Part shown: positions 1-11,341 of the stretch, in pieces | How the letters are laid out: each line of letters begins with the position of its first letter | Numbering within the stretch: position 1 is the stretch's first letter | Assembly (NCBI GenBank): GCA_030323885.1 | Contig: CM059187.1 | Span: 83,846,027 to 83,910,026 of the forward strand | Reading direction: 5' to 3' | DNA length: 64,000 nt | Source: Branchipolynoe longqiensis | Taxonomy: Eukaryota > Annelida > Polychaeta > Phyllodocida > Polynoidae | The notes under the pieces: model-generated | Database searches by the model: none | What the model was told of the DNA's origin: nothing | Seen by the model: the letters and a program-made list of their open reading frames with translations, nothing else | Position numbers and translations under genes: made by a program

Positions 1-607
1 GGGAACCAAACTCCCGGACCATCCGCAGGCGATGCCCACACTCTACTGCGCCCGGTATATTCCTTTGTATAGAGATATCGTTTTATTTAGCGAACACACT
101 GGTACCTAATATGTAGAATAAATTCCAGGTAAGTGCTTTGGTTTCGAAAATGTGATGCTTTCATCAGACTACGCAGCTTTACGGACACGTGACCCCCCTC
201 ACACACCCCCACACACACTCTCCTCTTCCTCCAGACCAGGCCGGACACTAGAGTATCTATATAGAGCCCATAGCAGCCTTCTGACCATACTGGCCTTCTA
301 GCCCAACAGATCTCTACCAAACATAATTACCCTCGAATTAGCTGGCTATTCATTCATATAAAATTATATTAGCACCGTGTGTTTATGAATATTCAGCACA
401 CACAAATAGCCATGTGATTGGAAATAATGTTGTGTAATGGCTATAGATCATGTATACTATTTCAATCCAGTGACCCAAAACCATTACAGCTAATGATTGA
501 GAAGTCAGTTACCATAAAAGAAATAACCACTCAATGTTTGTAGAAAGCCACCACATAGCCAAACACAACACGGCTCCATCCAGTTAATGTCTTGATAGGT
601 AGGCATT
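1..607. other. Repeat-derived sequence, no gene seen
   Basis: No coding exon could be supported here. Positions about 103-178 are the 3' end of a TTAA-flanked MITE (family B, described at 15777): the text runs from AATAAATTCCAGGTAAGTGC to a CATCAGACTACGCAGCT terminus. The rest is AT-rich unique-looking sequence. Confidence 0.5.
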
Positions 608-1017
608 AGATAAAAGATTCACCCGGTATGCGTAGTACACGGGTGAAGACCAGCCTTATATAAATACGGGCGAAAATAGCGTTAGTATGGAACAACAAGT
701 AGAATGCCTGGCACCAGTGTCAAATGGTTACTTATATCAGAACAGAGTTGGTGAAATGGGAGAGAATGCAAAAAGACAAGATGGCGGCCAGAGAATGGCG
801 TCGATTTCACTTTTAAATTGCATTAAAGTATATGTTTTATTATATTTTCCAACTCAAAAGTAGCGGGTAAACATGAAGACATATACAAAGAATTAATGTT
901 GCTTCTTAGATTGTGAAATTAGGCTCTCATAAAGACTCATTTCATTAGCCCGATTTTTCTACCGTTTTTATATAAGGCTGGTTTTCACCCCTGTACTGGA
1001 AGTACGGGGTGATCTAG
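608..1017. mobile_element. MITE family A, complete copy
   Basis: An element of about 410 bp with imperfect terminal inverted repeats. The left end reads AGATAAAAGATTCACCC and the right end reads GTACGGGGTGATCT. Each end also contains a small hairpin, the GGGTGAA arm facing TTCACCC. The interior (GAAAATAGC, CAAGATGGCGGCC, AAAAGTAGCGGGTAAA) recurs in at least eight other copies in this window. No ORF is present, so it is non-autonomous. Confidence 0.8.
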
Positions 1018-1379
1018 GAAGGCATAAGCCTGATAGGGGAGGGCTAGAGGAAGGTGCGTGTTACTTGAAGTAGAACACTTAATTCAAATAGGAGAGCGGG
1101 CGGTCATAATAATCAACTGACCGGTTTATCATGCCGATAAGAGTCCTGCCTTTATGCGCCACGTGATGCAGTGTCAAACAGCGAAACAATTCGAAATAAC
1201 AGCAGAAAACAATTCAAATAATAGCAGAATCCATATTCATATGAAGGTTTATATATATCAGAGTTTTCTTCTTCACTTTTTGATTTTGACCGTATTCAAA
1301 CTAGATTTTATTGATTACAGTTACAGAATTGTTTCTTACAACAAAAAAGTTGAAAAAAACATCTGAGTAGGCCTAGATG

Positions 1380-2140
1380 CATGGCGTTGATTGATATGCA
1401 ACTTTTCATATTTTCACTTTAGAACAAAATCATGAGTATATTTTTCATACATTTTGTGTGATATATTAAATACATGTATTGCTAACATATGTAATGCACA
1501 GAGGCAACAACAATTATTTGACTTACTAACCCCCAAAAAAGAAGGAAAAATCATTAACAATGTAACATGGAAACCAAAAATATGGTACAGAGGTTTCTAA
1601 GAATGACCCATACATATATCTTTGGAGAAAGCTTGTGAGCTTCTAGATATCATGTAAAAGCTCACAAACTTTCTCTAACGAGATATTTCTTTATATGAAT
1701 TATGAAAATAACGGGCGAAAAATAAATTCATCTCCGGGATAAAAACCATAATTGTATTAGCATCACTTTTAAAGCCAAATACATTTGCGTAGACCTGCAA
1801 AATAAAGATATCAAAAGTGGTCCGTAAAGAGTTATACTGCTTGCAGCTGCTGTGTAACGCTACCCCTACAGTATATGCGCGTGGCTACGTGACAGGTGTT
1901 GGTAGACCAGCTGACCTAGACCTGCCGTTTTCCTGGGTCCTAACATCTGGATCGCATATGGTATACCTACAAACAGTTCCATCTCAGGGTTCCACGATAA
2001 AGGCCAGATTCGATTGTATATAAATTACAAATGGCAACAGCCTGACGATACTAACTCTGTGCTATTCAAATCTGCTTATCTGTACCACACCTCCCTATAT
2101 GGGTCGTTCTCTGAAATTGGGTATCACTTTTGTGACATGG
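1380..2140. repeat. Fragments of MITE family D
   Basis: Pieces of the family whose complete copy lies at 44739-45162. Positions about 1480-1606 end in AAGAATGACCCAT, and a second fragment at about 2098-2140 begins TATATGGGTCGTTCTCTGAA. Sequence between 1610 and 2097 shows no supportable gene. Confidence 0.5.
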
Positions 2141-2380
2141 AAGCCAAAAGTTAAAACATTCCAAATAATAGCAGAACACATTCCAATATAATAGCAGAGT
2201 CCATATTCATATTAGTGTAGGAGCCAAAAGTGAAAACATTCCAAATAATAGCAGAACACATTCCAATATAATAGCAGAGTCCATATTCATATTAGTGTAG
2301 GAGCCAAAAGTGAAAACATTCCAAATAATAGCAGAACACATTCCAATATAATAGCAGAGTCCATATTCATATTAGTGTAG
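2141..2380. repeat. Tandem repeat, three units of 80 bp
   Basis: Three almost identical 80-bp units begin at 2141, 2221 and 2301, each opening with AGCCAAAAGT or GAGCCAAAAG and closing with ATTCATATTAGTGTAG. Related but diverged text (CAAATAATAGCAGAATCC) lies near 1215. The array abuts the left end of the inverted-repeat transposon that follows. Confidence 0.9.
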
Positions 2381-4960
2381 GAGATAGCAGAAAAATCGTG
2401 CAAATGATGATACAAGCGTCAAAACGTGACACACTTTTTCCCTCAAGTGATACTAATCAAATCTGCCCAATTGGCCAATTGAAAATCCAAGATGGCGACC
2501 ATTTTTCAAGATGGCCACCAACTTAGCCTCCCAAAGTTGACGTTTTGCTTAGAAGTATTTGTAGTTGTCCGATTTGCATTATCTAGGTGTGGATTCCTAT
2601 GTTTTCAAGCCTGCTGAAGTAGATTTTTCTGTTTATAAAGCACACTGATACATATTTGCTCACTTTGCACATTTGTTTATGATTTTCATATGTTTGCATG
2701 GCTATCGGGTGTAGTGTTAGAGGTAGTACCTTTGTTTCAGCGGTCAGCCACATCCATTGGATGGACTACTGGCACTAGTCCTCACCACTGACCCAACTCT
2801 CATCTATGGCTCCAAGAAGATGCTACTGCACGGCATCGGCCACACCCTGGTAAACCGCGTTGACTTGCGGGCTAAACTAGATGAGGGTAGCACACAGAAG
2901 GTCTCTGCGAGTGATGGAGTACATCTAGCTCCAAAACTTGCATGACGTTGATGAAGTTCTTGAAGGAGTGATTGTCGGGCACTACCAAGGCACATTGGTG
3001 ACATCACTGCTGTGAAACTCAGCATGGGGTTCAGTGTCAGCTAAGTAGGAAATGTATGTTGGCATCATACTGCAACAACCTACTAGTGTCCCAAATGCTG
3101 CCTAATCAACCCCGGATCTGTTAGGCAGCCGCACCTGAATGGGCAGGACGTGCCAGCGCGGGAGAGCCGAGCCAAGGATAACAGGGTTTTAGTTATCTGG
3201 ATGGTGTACAGATCTCACAGGACTTATGACACAGGATGAACGATCGGACTAAGTGTAGGGCGCGGTGCAAGAACCTAGTTCTATCCCATACAGGAAAGTG
3301 TCTATTATACATGTACAGGGTGGTAAAAGAATAAACCCTCTACCCTGAATGTCATACTGACCATGGACGCGAGTTCTAATGGAAAATCGTGGAACACTGA
3401 CTGGACCAAGTGTTGCCTATGTCAGGAGGTTAAGAAATAAGATCTAAAGTCCCCCAGGCCAATTCTGCCAGAAGAGGCGATGATGGATATATGAACTTGG
3501 CAACAAATATTCCTGTTTCACTCACTCAATGCACTACCAATCGCTGGACCCGAAGTTAGTCGTCTAGTAGCTCGATACGAGGCCATGTGTGGTATGAAAG
3601 ATGCCATCTACAGCAGCAGACACCATGTGCAGACACTGAGTGCCCAGAAATCTTTCTTTGAAAAGGCGAAATCACTCTCTGCAGTGATGCAGGAGGTGGT
3701 CAACCCATTCCAAGAAGAATCAGCCGACCTGCTGGTGCTAGACACAAAGAACATTGCAGACCCAACTCTAGCTGAAATGGTAGCTACACATCACCGGCGG
3801 GGCAAAGAGCAGTTCCAATCATTTATGGAGGGGCTAGAGAATGAAGGTGAAAGTCCTTTCTATCATCCAATCAAGATAAACCTTGTTTCTTTCTTCAAAC
3901 AAGAGAAGGCTGATGGAATTTCTAAGGAGAAAGTCCTGAAAGACGACTGTCAGTTATTCTCGCGACTGTTCATCTCGTGCCAGAACAGTCAGTGTGACTT
4001 GCAAGAATTCTTCAAGCACGAGAATCAGTCGCAGGGCGGCGGCAAGCTTCATACATGTCAGAAGTCACAGCTGGTTGAAATTCTTGAAGCACAAGTAAAC
4101 ATCCCATACAGAGAACCAAAGGGAGATGCAGTCATCATTGATGGCTCAGCACTTATCAATATCTTACCTCCAAGTACTTCAAAGACATTTGATGACTATG
4201 CTAAAGAAGACATCATCCAAAAGGTGGAATCCAATGGTGCCAGGTACGAGCGGGTGGACGTAGTCTTTGATGTGTACAAGAAGTCAAGTCAGAAATCCGA
4301 GACGAGGTCGAAAAGAGGGCAAGGAATCAGCAAATCGCTTCCTTTGTGATGCCAGCAACAAGATTGAGCTGTTTCACTTCCTTGCGGAAAAGATACATGA
4401 AGCAGTGACGACAAGCACAGTCATCGTCACAAAAGGAGAAGATGCCATTAGCAACACAAGGTAGTCTCTGGATGCCATGTCCCCAAGTTGTCTTGAAGAA
4501 GCTGACAGTCAAATATTTGGACACGCCAGGGATGTAACGACTGATGATAAGTCTATTATCATTAACGCTAATGACACAACTATACTGCCAATATCTATAC
4601 TGCCATCCTTTCAGGAACTAGGTCTTGAGAAAATGTGGATTGCCTTTGGCCAAGATTACAGTCCATGAGGTAGTTTCTGCAATAGGGCTTGAGAAAGCTA
4701 GAGGGATCCCATACTTTAATGCGTTCACTGTGCATACCTTCCGTGGGAAAGCGAAGACAACTACAAATACTTCTAAGCAAAACGTCATCTACGGGATACT
4801 AATTTGGCAGCTATTTTGAAAAATGGCCACCATCTTGGATTTTCAATTGGCAAATTCATCAGATTTAATTAGTATCACTTGGAGAACAAGTGTACCAAAT
4901 TTGATGCCTGTATCATCATTTGCACCATTCCTCTAAAAAATTGTTGTTATCTGCCCCACT
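2381..4960. mobile_element. Decayed DNA transposon with long terminal inverted repeats
   Basis: The left arm (about 2381-2520) and right arm (about 4805-4960) are imperfect reverse complements over about 130 bp. Shared blocks, read inwards, are GTGCAAATGATGATACA, CAAGTGATACTAAT, AAATCTG, CCAATTGAAAATCCAAGATGG and CCATTTTTCAA. The interior holds the broken ORF at 3363-4790. The outer tips and a target duplication could not be fixed, so the superfamily is open. Confidence 0.7.
3363..4790 (+). pseudogene. Broken ORF of an uncharacterised invertebrate repeat-associated protein family
   Basis: The reading begins near 3363 with MDASSNGKSWNTDWTKCCLC, a cysteine-rich start I associate with a protein family found in many copies in invertebrate genomes. 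It is broken by stops, then is open for 254 codons from 3585 to 4349. It continues in other frames to about 4760 (ELGLEKMWIAFG, then GLEKARGIPYFNAFT). Acidic landmarks in order are VIIDGSALI, VVFDVY, EEADSQIF and NANDTT, where relatives would be expected to carry a D-x-D. That spacing recalls PIN/FEN-like nucleases, but this is inference. Several frameshifts and stops show it is not functional. It sits inside the inverted-repeat element at 2381-4960. Confidence 0.65.
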
Positions 4961-5357
4961 ATATGGAGGTTCACATGTTGTGAATATGTCAGAGTAGATA
5001 CAAAAAAGAAGCCACTTCATGTTTTTTTATTGTGATCTTGATCTTATACAAATTAAGCTGTTTATTTGTTTTTAGGTCCTAGCAACATCTAAGTTAATGT
5101 CTGGATTGACAAATTAAGCAATATGTTTAAATTTCCTGTGTAACATGGAAATTAAACACACCCAGAACATCATTGTAACATACACAACACATTCAAACAA
5201 GATTTAATTGATTACAGTCAAGCAAATAATGTTGTCTTCCATGAAAAAAGGATTTTTTTTAATGGTTTGTGTAAATTTTGATGTAAATGTGTAAATTTTC
5301 ACATTAGCACAAAATTGATACATTTTGTGGAATAGATTAAATACGTATAGAATTGCT

Positions 5358-5549
5358 ATTGTCGTGGGGGTGGTGATGGGGGAGTAAGTAAATACTGTGC
5401 CTAGGGCGGGACTCGAACCCACATCTCTTTGCATTCCGGGCCAGTGTGCTAACCATTACACCACCTAGGCTCCCTGATATCAATACACTCCCCACGCCTA
5501 CCTGTCTATGTGGTTACTTGCCTGAGAGGTCAGTGCAGACCACTACACT
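5358..5549 (-). mobile_element. tRNA-derived SINE (family 1), copy 1
   Basis: Read on the - strand, a leader of about 70 bp (AGTGTAGTGGTCTGCACTGA) is followed by a tRNA-like body with A box TGGTGTAATGGTTAGCAC and B box GGTTCGAGTCC. It closes with CATCACCCCCACGA. The body most resembles tRNA-Gln/Glu. It is not a functional tRNA gene, because the anticodon arm does not pair properly and the unit is dispersed. Confidence 0.85.
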
Positions 5550-5689
5550 CGTCCCCCTGGAATTGTAAGTCTTGTAATGCTTACAATTACATACATACAG
5601 GCAATGCACTAACACATACATACACAGGGTAGGTTCAACAACCATACAGCGCAAAGCTTGTACAGGATCCTGATCACGGCAACCAGTGT

Positions 5690-5868
5690 CGTGGGGGTGA
5701 TGAAAATGGGAAATACTGTGCCTAGAGCGGGACTCGAACCCACATCTCTTTGCATTCCGGGCCAGTGTGCTAACCATTACACCACCTAGGCTCCCTGATA
5801 TCAATACACTCCCCACGCCTACCTGTCTATGTGGTTACTTGCCTGAGAGGTCAGTGCAGACCACTACA
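5690..5868 (-). mobile_element. tRNA-derived SINE (family 1), copy 2
   Basis: Nearly identical to the copy at 5358-5549, in the same orientation, and separated from it by about 140 bp of unrelated sequence. The 3' end is CATCACCCCCACGACA and the leader ends at the same AGTGTAGTGG sequence. Confidence 0.85.
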
Positions 5869-6887
5869 CTATCATACTTAATACACAGAGGCAACAATAA
5901 TTATTTGACTTGCTATTAAAAAAAGAAAGAATTATGTCCATCGCAACGGGCACTAAATATTTGGTGCCCAATATTACTATTAGAGAACGATATGGGTCAT
6001 TCTCAGGAACTGTGTACCACATATTTTGTTTCCAGATTACATTGTTAACAATTTTGCCTTGGAGGGGGGGGTAAGTTATTGTTGCCTCTGTGTATTAAGA
6101 ATGAACAGCAATACTACATTATTTAATCTACCCCACAAAATGAAAATTTACACATCGCCACTACCCGAAACGTTTTCAATTTTGTTTTTGCTTACCATGT
6201 TAAAAAGTGGCAGTCACACACACCTGCACCATGCGCAACTAAACAATGCACCACACAATTGGGACTACAAACTAGTCTATTGAGCATCAGTTCGCAAAAC
6301 ACGCAAGATCTTGGCCCCTCACAAGTCGCCAACTGCCGACAGTATATTGCAAAAGGGTGTTGCAACAAAAGCCCCCCCATTATATGCATTACTTATATTA
6401 AGCCCATTCAAATTTTCTTTAAACCAATACCGCTATTCGCTAACTCAAGATTACTAAAAAATATATATATATATATATATGAGTCAGCCTCACGAAAATG
6501 GGCCAATTGGTGGTTTATTTAAGATGTCGGCGTCGCAATTCTTAGAGTGAAGTGCATTTCTTTGTTTTATATTAAATTATCCTAGAAACAAATAAGGGTG
6601 TTGTATTTTCTCTACCTTTACATTCAGAATAAATTTAAGGACTTTCCAATACCTCTGTCAATGATAAACTATAATTATGACGATCGATGCCGACATCCAA
6701 TGATTGACGCCGACAACTTCCCTCAATTGGCCTCTTTTCGTGATCCTGACCCATATAAATATAATAAGTTGATCTCATTTGTTGCATCATCACATGACCC
6801 ATATATATTTGGTACTTTATTTTAAACTTGGATTTTTAACATACCTTGAAGATTATTGCCAATGCCGCACCCCCAACTCCAATAAGT

Positions 6888-7493
6888 TCTGTTTGTTGTT
6901 TTACATCCTAGCAACATCTAAGGTCATATCAGGACGGCCACCGATAAGGTCATGAAATTGTTCTAAAGCAGGTTCTACATAATATATATATTGCCTATAC
7001 TGGTACCCGTACAATCACTAATAACGACTGCTGTTTCATAATAATTTAATAGCATAATAGCCCCACTACCAGATGGTTACGGCCCTCCCTCACTGACTAT
7101 TGTATGAGAAGGCCCGACAGGTGGCAGCACACCAAACTGGGGGACTCTGCAGGGGATTCCGGCTAGTGGCCACGCCTTACTAGGTAAAAGATAATTGGGT
7201 ATGTAGTTGTAGGTCACTTCAGCATAATCCATGGACGAGTACCGACTTGTAACAGTGCGCACTCATGGTGACTTTGTAGTGCTGCCACACTGGGAGACCA
7301 GGCCACCAGTACGATCACCTGATATCCCACTCAGTCACATTATCCTGATACTGAGACAACCGGTCCTTACCCCATCCTAATAATGACAAGCGCCTGGCTA
7401 GGAAGTGGCAAGTATCAATCTTTATGTCATTGGTTTGACTCGACCAGGGTTCGAACCCGTGAGTTCGAATCCCACGATCTACCAAAACGGTGG
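6888..7493 (-). mobile_element. Composite SINE (family 2), interrupted
   Basis: The 3' tail GTTTTACATCCTAGCAACAT lies at about 6896. The body from about 7213 includes TCACATTATCCTGATACTGA, and the tRNA-like head lies at about 7425-7490 with B-box-like GGGTTCGAACCC. The tail and body are separated by about 270 bp of other sequence (6945-7213), an insertion or a composite. Read on the - strand, this is the common family 2 order: head, then body, then the GTAAAAC tail. Confidence 0.7.
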
Positions 7494-7749
7494 ATTGAAG
7501 TGAATCCAATGTCATTAGAGGAATTAGTGGTCCATCACAATAACACAAACTATTTCACAATATTCACTACCGGGACTAACCTGTCACATACACAGAAGTG
7601 TCTACAGTATGGGAAGTCAATTCAGATCTGATTATGTGGGTCCTGCACCTTAACCAATGATACTTTGCACCAGAAAAAAAAATGTCACCTGTAGTGGAAT
7701 TTGTATACGTTTCAACTGTTCCAAGAGTACGCCATACTGACCGAATATG

Positions 7750-8530
7750 ATTAGATAAGAGAGTAATAATTTACTAATCCCATCAGAGGTCCCAGTGAGA
7801 AAAACCAAAAATCCCTGAAAACAGGTGGGTCTGGGGGCACCTCTCTCAGTCGTTGTATGCTAAACACGAGTTCCGATTTCGGGGTCCCCCACCCCATGAC
7901 AGAATGTTCCCCCTGCTGATTACAGAACTCAGTTTTCGCTGAATTCAGCGATTTCGCTGAGAAATGGGATCCCTGGAAATTGTATATATAACCCCAGTTC
8001 AAACTTCAATATAAAGCCATCTTGTGATGTGGTTAACAGTAGACACAGGTTTTAGAAGTATAATCAACAGGGTTGTTTTACTATATCAATTTGAGTCTGC
8101 AGGGATGAAAGTAGTCTTGGATGAAGAAAGCAGAAATCGGTGGAGTCTTATTTCTAAGGAATGATGGTTAGACGGGTGATAATAGTTACAATAATAGCAG
8201 CAGAGTGTTTTCCACGCAGAGTTTGTAATACTTGGCCATAGGCATGGTGCAAAAACATGCTTGGAGAGTATGGTATCTAACATGACTTCCATGAATTTAC
8301 TGACAGTGCTAAGTCTATGGGAGAATTTCCGCATTTTCGTGGAAAGCCATTCCTTGCTTTTTATTTCTTTGTCTTGATTTGATGTCCTAGCAACACATAC
8401 GCTCATCTCAGGACAGTCCATCCCTTGTTCAAGAGAGTATGATTGACCAATTGCTGTCATTTTGTGATAGTTAATCAGGGATTATCAAAAATCGCGGAAA
8501 TCCGCAAAATGGTTGGGATCGTTTATCACT
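7750..8530. repeat. Fragments of CAGGGATGAAAG (family C) elements
   Basis: Positions 8100-8115 carry the CAGGGATGAAAGTAGTC terminus. The interior includes CTGACAGTGCTAAGTCTATG and ends near TCGCGGAAATCCGC, as in the complete copies at 53783 and 56787. A diverged fragment lies at about 7790-7990. The open frames across this stretch are incidental. Confidence 0.55.
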
Positions 8531-9226
8531 GAGTTTGTATCACCATCAGTATATGCTGTTCCAATATTTCATATTCGCTGCAATGAAGTAGCCAGAGATA
8601 ATAGAATTTATTTTTAATTATGTGAGGTATAAAGTACTTATGCAAATATTATTCATGTATGTAATTCTCCCGCTTTGTTATGTACTTGTTCTACTCAGTG
8701 CAAATACTCCTGTAACCTCCTTTGATATGTTCTTTGGTCGTTTGGGTTACTGGAGGCTGGGGTGCAGCCTGGAGGGCTGGAGGTCTGCTTTCAAGCAGCT
8801 CCCCAATTCCCCTCATGCCATCCAGGTGGTACCTCACCCCCCTACCATCTGCCCATTTCGCCTCCGATTTTGCTCAATGAAATGCAACAGTAGGTCTTTA
8901 GGGCCAGCCAGTCTTAGGCTTTATCCATTACCTGTCTTCTCTTCTAATTTGTTATGGAAGGAATTAATAATCTTTCTTTTTTAATTTATTTCTCATAGTA
9001 AAACAAAAGTTAAAGATACAACATAAACCGCATCAAAACCGGAATGTGATCCTTTGAAAGGGCTGTATTTTACATGCCCCTTTCTTTTTTCTTAAACGTT
9101 TTAACAATTATAATATATATAAACAAAACAAAACAAAACCCGCTCTATTTAACAGTTCTAAAAATGGCATAGTTCCACTGAATACACACTGAAATATCTG
9201 TTTAAATCACAGCTCTCAAAGCATAC
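8531..9226. other. No gene recognised
   Basis: The stretch holds no supportable exon on either strand. Positions 9118-9140 contain a short AT repeat and an (AAAAC)n run. It presumably belongs to the first intron of the small-exon gene at 9227-9304. Confidence 0.4.
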
Positions 9227-9304
9227 CTCTTGCTTGAGTCGATGGTTCCAGTCTACATCCGTAAAGGATGCCACGCCTTCATCCATTGTGACGTGTTAGA
9301 ACAC
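9227..9304 (-). CDS. Candidate first coding exon of an unidentified - strand gene
   Basis: On the - strand an acceptor-like CATTTTGTAG precedes GTGTTCTAACACGTCACA, then an ATG at 9286 opens MDEGVASFTDVDWNHRLKQE, followed at once by a donor GTATGC. The exon would hold 18 nt of 5' untranslated sequence and 60 coding nt ending in phase 0. No following exon was recognised between 1 and 9226, so the rest of the gene may lie left of the window or in an unreadable small exon. It would be divergent from ALG13, about 1.9 kb away. The protein is not recognised. A false positive is possible because only one short exon supports it. Confidence 0.4.
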
Positions 9305-11248
9305 CTACAAAATGAGAACACTTAAAGTTTACTAGATAAGTTAGTAGCACCCATTTAGGTCTACCGAATAGAAATGCGTATCAACCTCGGTTAGGCCTCG
9401 ATCGATACTCACACATGAGCAACTCTTGATTAATTTAGATCATACATATTAGGCCAAACGTATATTTTTTAATTGGTGATCGTCCCCGGCCGTGCATGAA
9501 AAATATCCTGCCCTTTAACTTTAAAAAAATGCGTCGGATTAGCAGCAAGTCAACTTTCGTGTCAATTTATAAGTCATTGGTTTGAATCGACCAGGGTTCA
9601 AACCCAGGAGTTCGAATCCCACGAATGGCCACTCAAATCACACCAAATGTACATTCAAATCATTCAGTCAGCCATCGCGTCTGGCTACGTATTACGTTAG
9701 GAAAAAAAGGAGAAAAAAGCCGCCCGCCCGACCATGATTTGTGTGATCAAAAGGACGATCACCATTGGTTGTTGTTTTTCTAGGGGGGGGGGGGCTTAAT
9801 ACGCAATCCATAAACATATCTGTCCGATCGGAGGTTGAACCAAAAATTATTTGTCCAGGTTGTTTTCTAAGACTAAGTCATGACATGATTTCGTCCAAAT
9901 GTTTCAATTCAAATCATCCAGTCCTTGACAGTGATAACTGCGTGCTAAATGAGTTATGCGTACACTTGGGTACATGTCTGATATCCATGTGCATCATGTC
10001 TGACAATGCAGTGGTTTCGAAAAGTGCGTATTATCATAGGAACGGTTTCGGTGCGCACCATAATTTAGAGGTTATGTGGCACAACTTCTCTCCCGCTTAG
10101 ACTTTAGAGTTTAGTAAGCGAGTATCAATTAACACATTAGTTAGTATTTACTGTAGTATTTCTGTATAATAGTAACGATCAGACAGTACAATTACTAGTA
10201 CTAGACTAGTAGTAGTATTACTATTAGAATTTAGATGAAGTCATGAAAGGTTTCACTGTCACTAGTGTCAGTGTCACCCTTTTAAATCGATTGGATTACG
10301 ATTTAATCATTTAATGTGTTCCCTGTTGAGTTGGTATAGGCCTACTAAGCTACGCAATAGTGCGCCCAGATAATAATATTAACTAGGAACTTTCAGAAAT
10401 AAATAAAACTAGGCAATAACTATTAGTAGGGAGTATTCTTTACGCAGTGGCGTCCAATGTTGTTATGACATCTCGGTAAGCTGATGTGAGGCCGACCAAA
10501 TGCAATGGCCGTCCGACTGCCTCCGAACGAACCCGCGACCTCGATAATGAAGCGTGCCAGCAAATGATAACGCCCTATTTCATTTGTACAAATCCTATCA
10601 CATTTAATCAAATACCATCACAAGTCCCTATTGCCGTTCTTCTTACCTTGTTTATAAAAGTCAATATAGGTGAAATTCGAAGGAAATGAACAAAGATCCT
10701 CGGTGATAGGATTTCCACTTGTCTCTTCTTGCCTATACACTACTTCAGGCGCAATGTGCAGACGTTTGCGCAACCAACTGCGCATATGAACGTGGACACA
10801 TCCGTTCAAACATTGGGGTAATAAAAAGAATATTGTGATGGAATTTAGCACAGATAGTCACACAGAGTATGGATGTTGCTATCAAATGAATGATTTATAC
10901 GATAAGTTGAATTACTAATTTGATATTTTAAGCACACAACACCCACAAATAACACTACAAGCAACGCGCAAGCAAAACGGAAGTCGTCCATTTTCGTGCA
11001 CCTGTCACATCATTTCTTATGTATAACTAAATATGTTGAAGCAACGATGTGTTCTTTCTGTTATTTCATTGGTAGAAAGTATTACGTATTAAGCCATATA
11101 CATAACCAATTGTTGGATAACTTAGTTATTTGAAATTAACAATGAGATCTACACTAAATATGTACAATAATCGTTGATATTTGATGAACATAATCGCTTA
11201 ATAAATCATTTCAGCAAAACTCATAATTGTGACTGCGAACCTGTAAAC
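9305..11248. other. Intergenic region between divergent genes
   Basis: It contains a SINE family 2 head fragment at about 9570-9630 (GGGTTCAAACCC on the plus strand) and a poly-G run at 9782-9795. Otherwise it is AT-rich sequence with no exon seen. Promoters for ALG13 (+) and for the 9227-9304 exon (-) should lie here, but no TATA box or initiator could be picked out with confidence. Confidence 0.4.
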
Positions 11249-11341
11249 ATGGAGGACCATGTGAAATCTGTGTTGGTTACTGTTGGAACAACGTCATTTG
11301 ACCGCCTAATTAAGGAAGTTTCATTGCCCAGTATTCATGTT
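11249..11341 (+). CDS. ALG13: ALG13 coding exon 1
   Basis: ATG at 11249 gives [18 protein letters not shown] and ends after PSIHV at a donor GTATGT, phase 0. The choice of this donor over the nearer GTTGTA gives the family spacing to the exon 2 sequence [10 protein letters not shown]. The N-terminal strand-loop VTVGTT is the signature start of the family. Confidence 0.9.

Larger units (their letters stand above)
5140..6190. repeat. Two opposed MITE family D fragments interrupted by SINEs
   Basis: Positions about 5140-5357 and 5869-5935 are one family D copy in reverse orientation, split by the SINE pair at 5358-5868. A second copy in forward orientation begins at about 5994 with TGGGTCATTCTCAGG and runs to about 6190. 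The shared interior contains CACAGAGGCAACAATAATTA and its complement. Confidence 0.6.

Noticed and set aside
5396..5480. Functional tRNA-Gln gene on the - strand
   Set aside because: A and B boxes are present, but the anticodon stem and acceptor pairing fail, and the same unit with an extra leader and tail occurs three times, so it is a SINE.
8086..8460. 124-codon - strand frame as a gene
   Set aside because: It lies inside a family C repeat fragment (CAGGGATGAAAGTAGTC start) and has no domain or splice signals.
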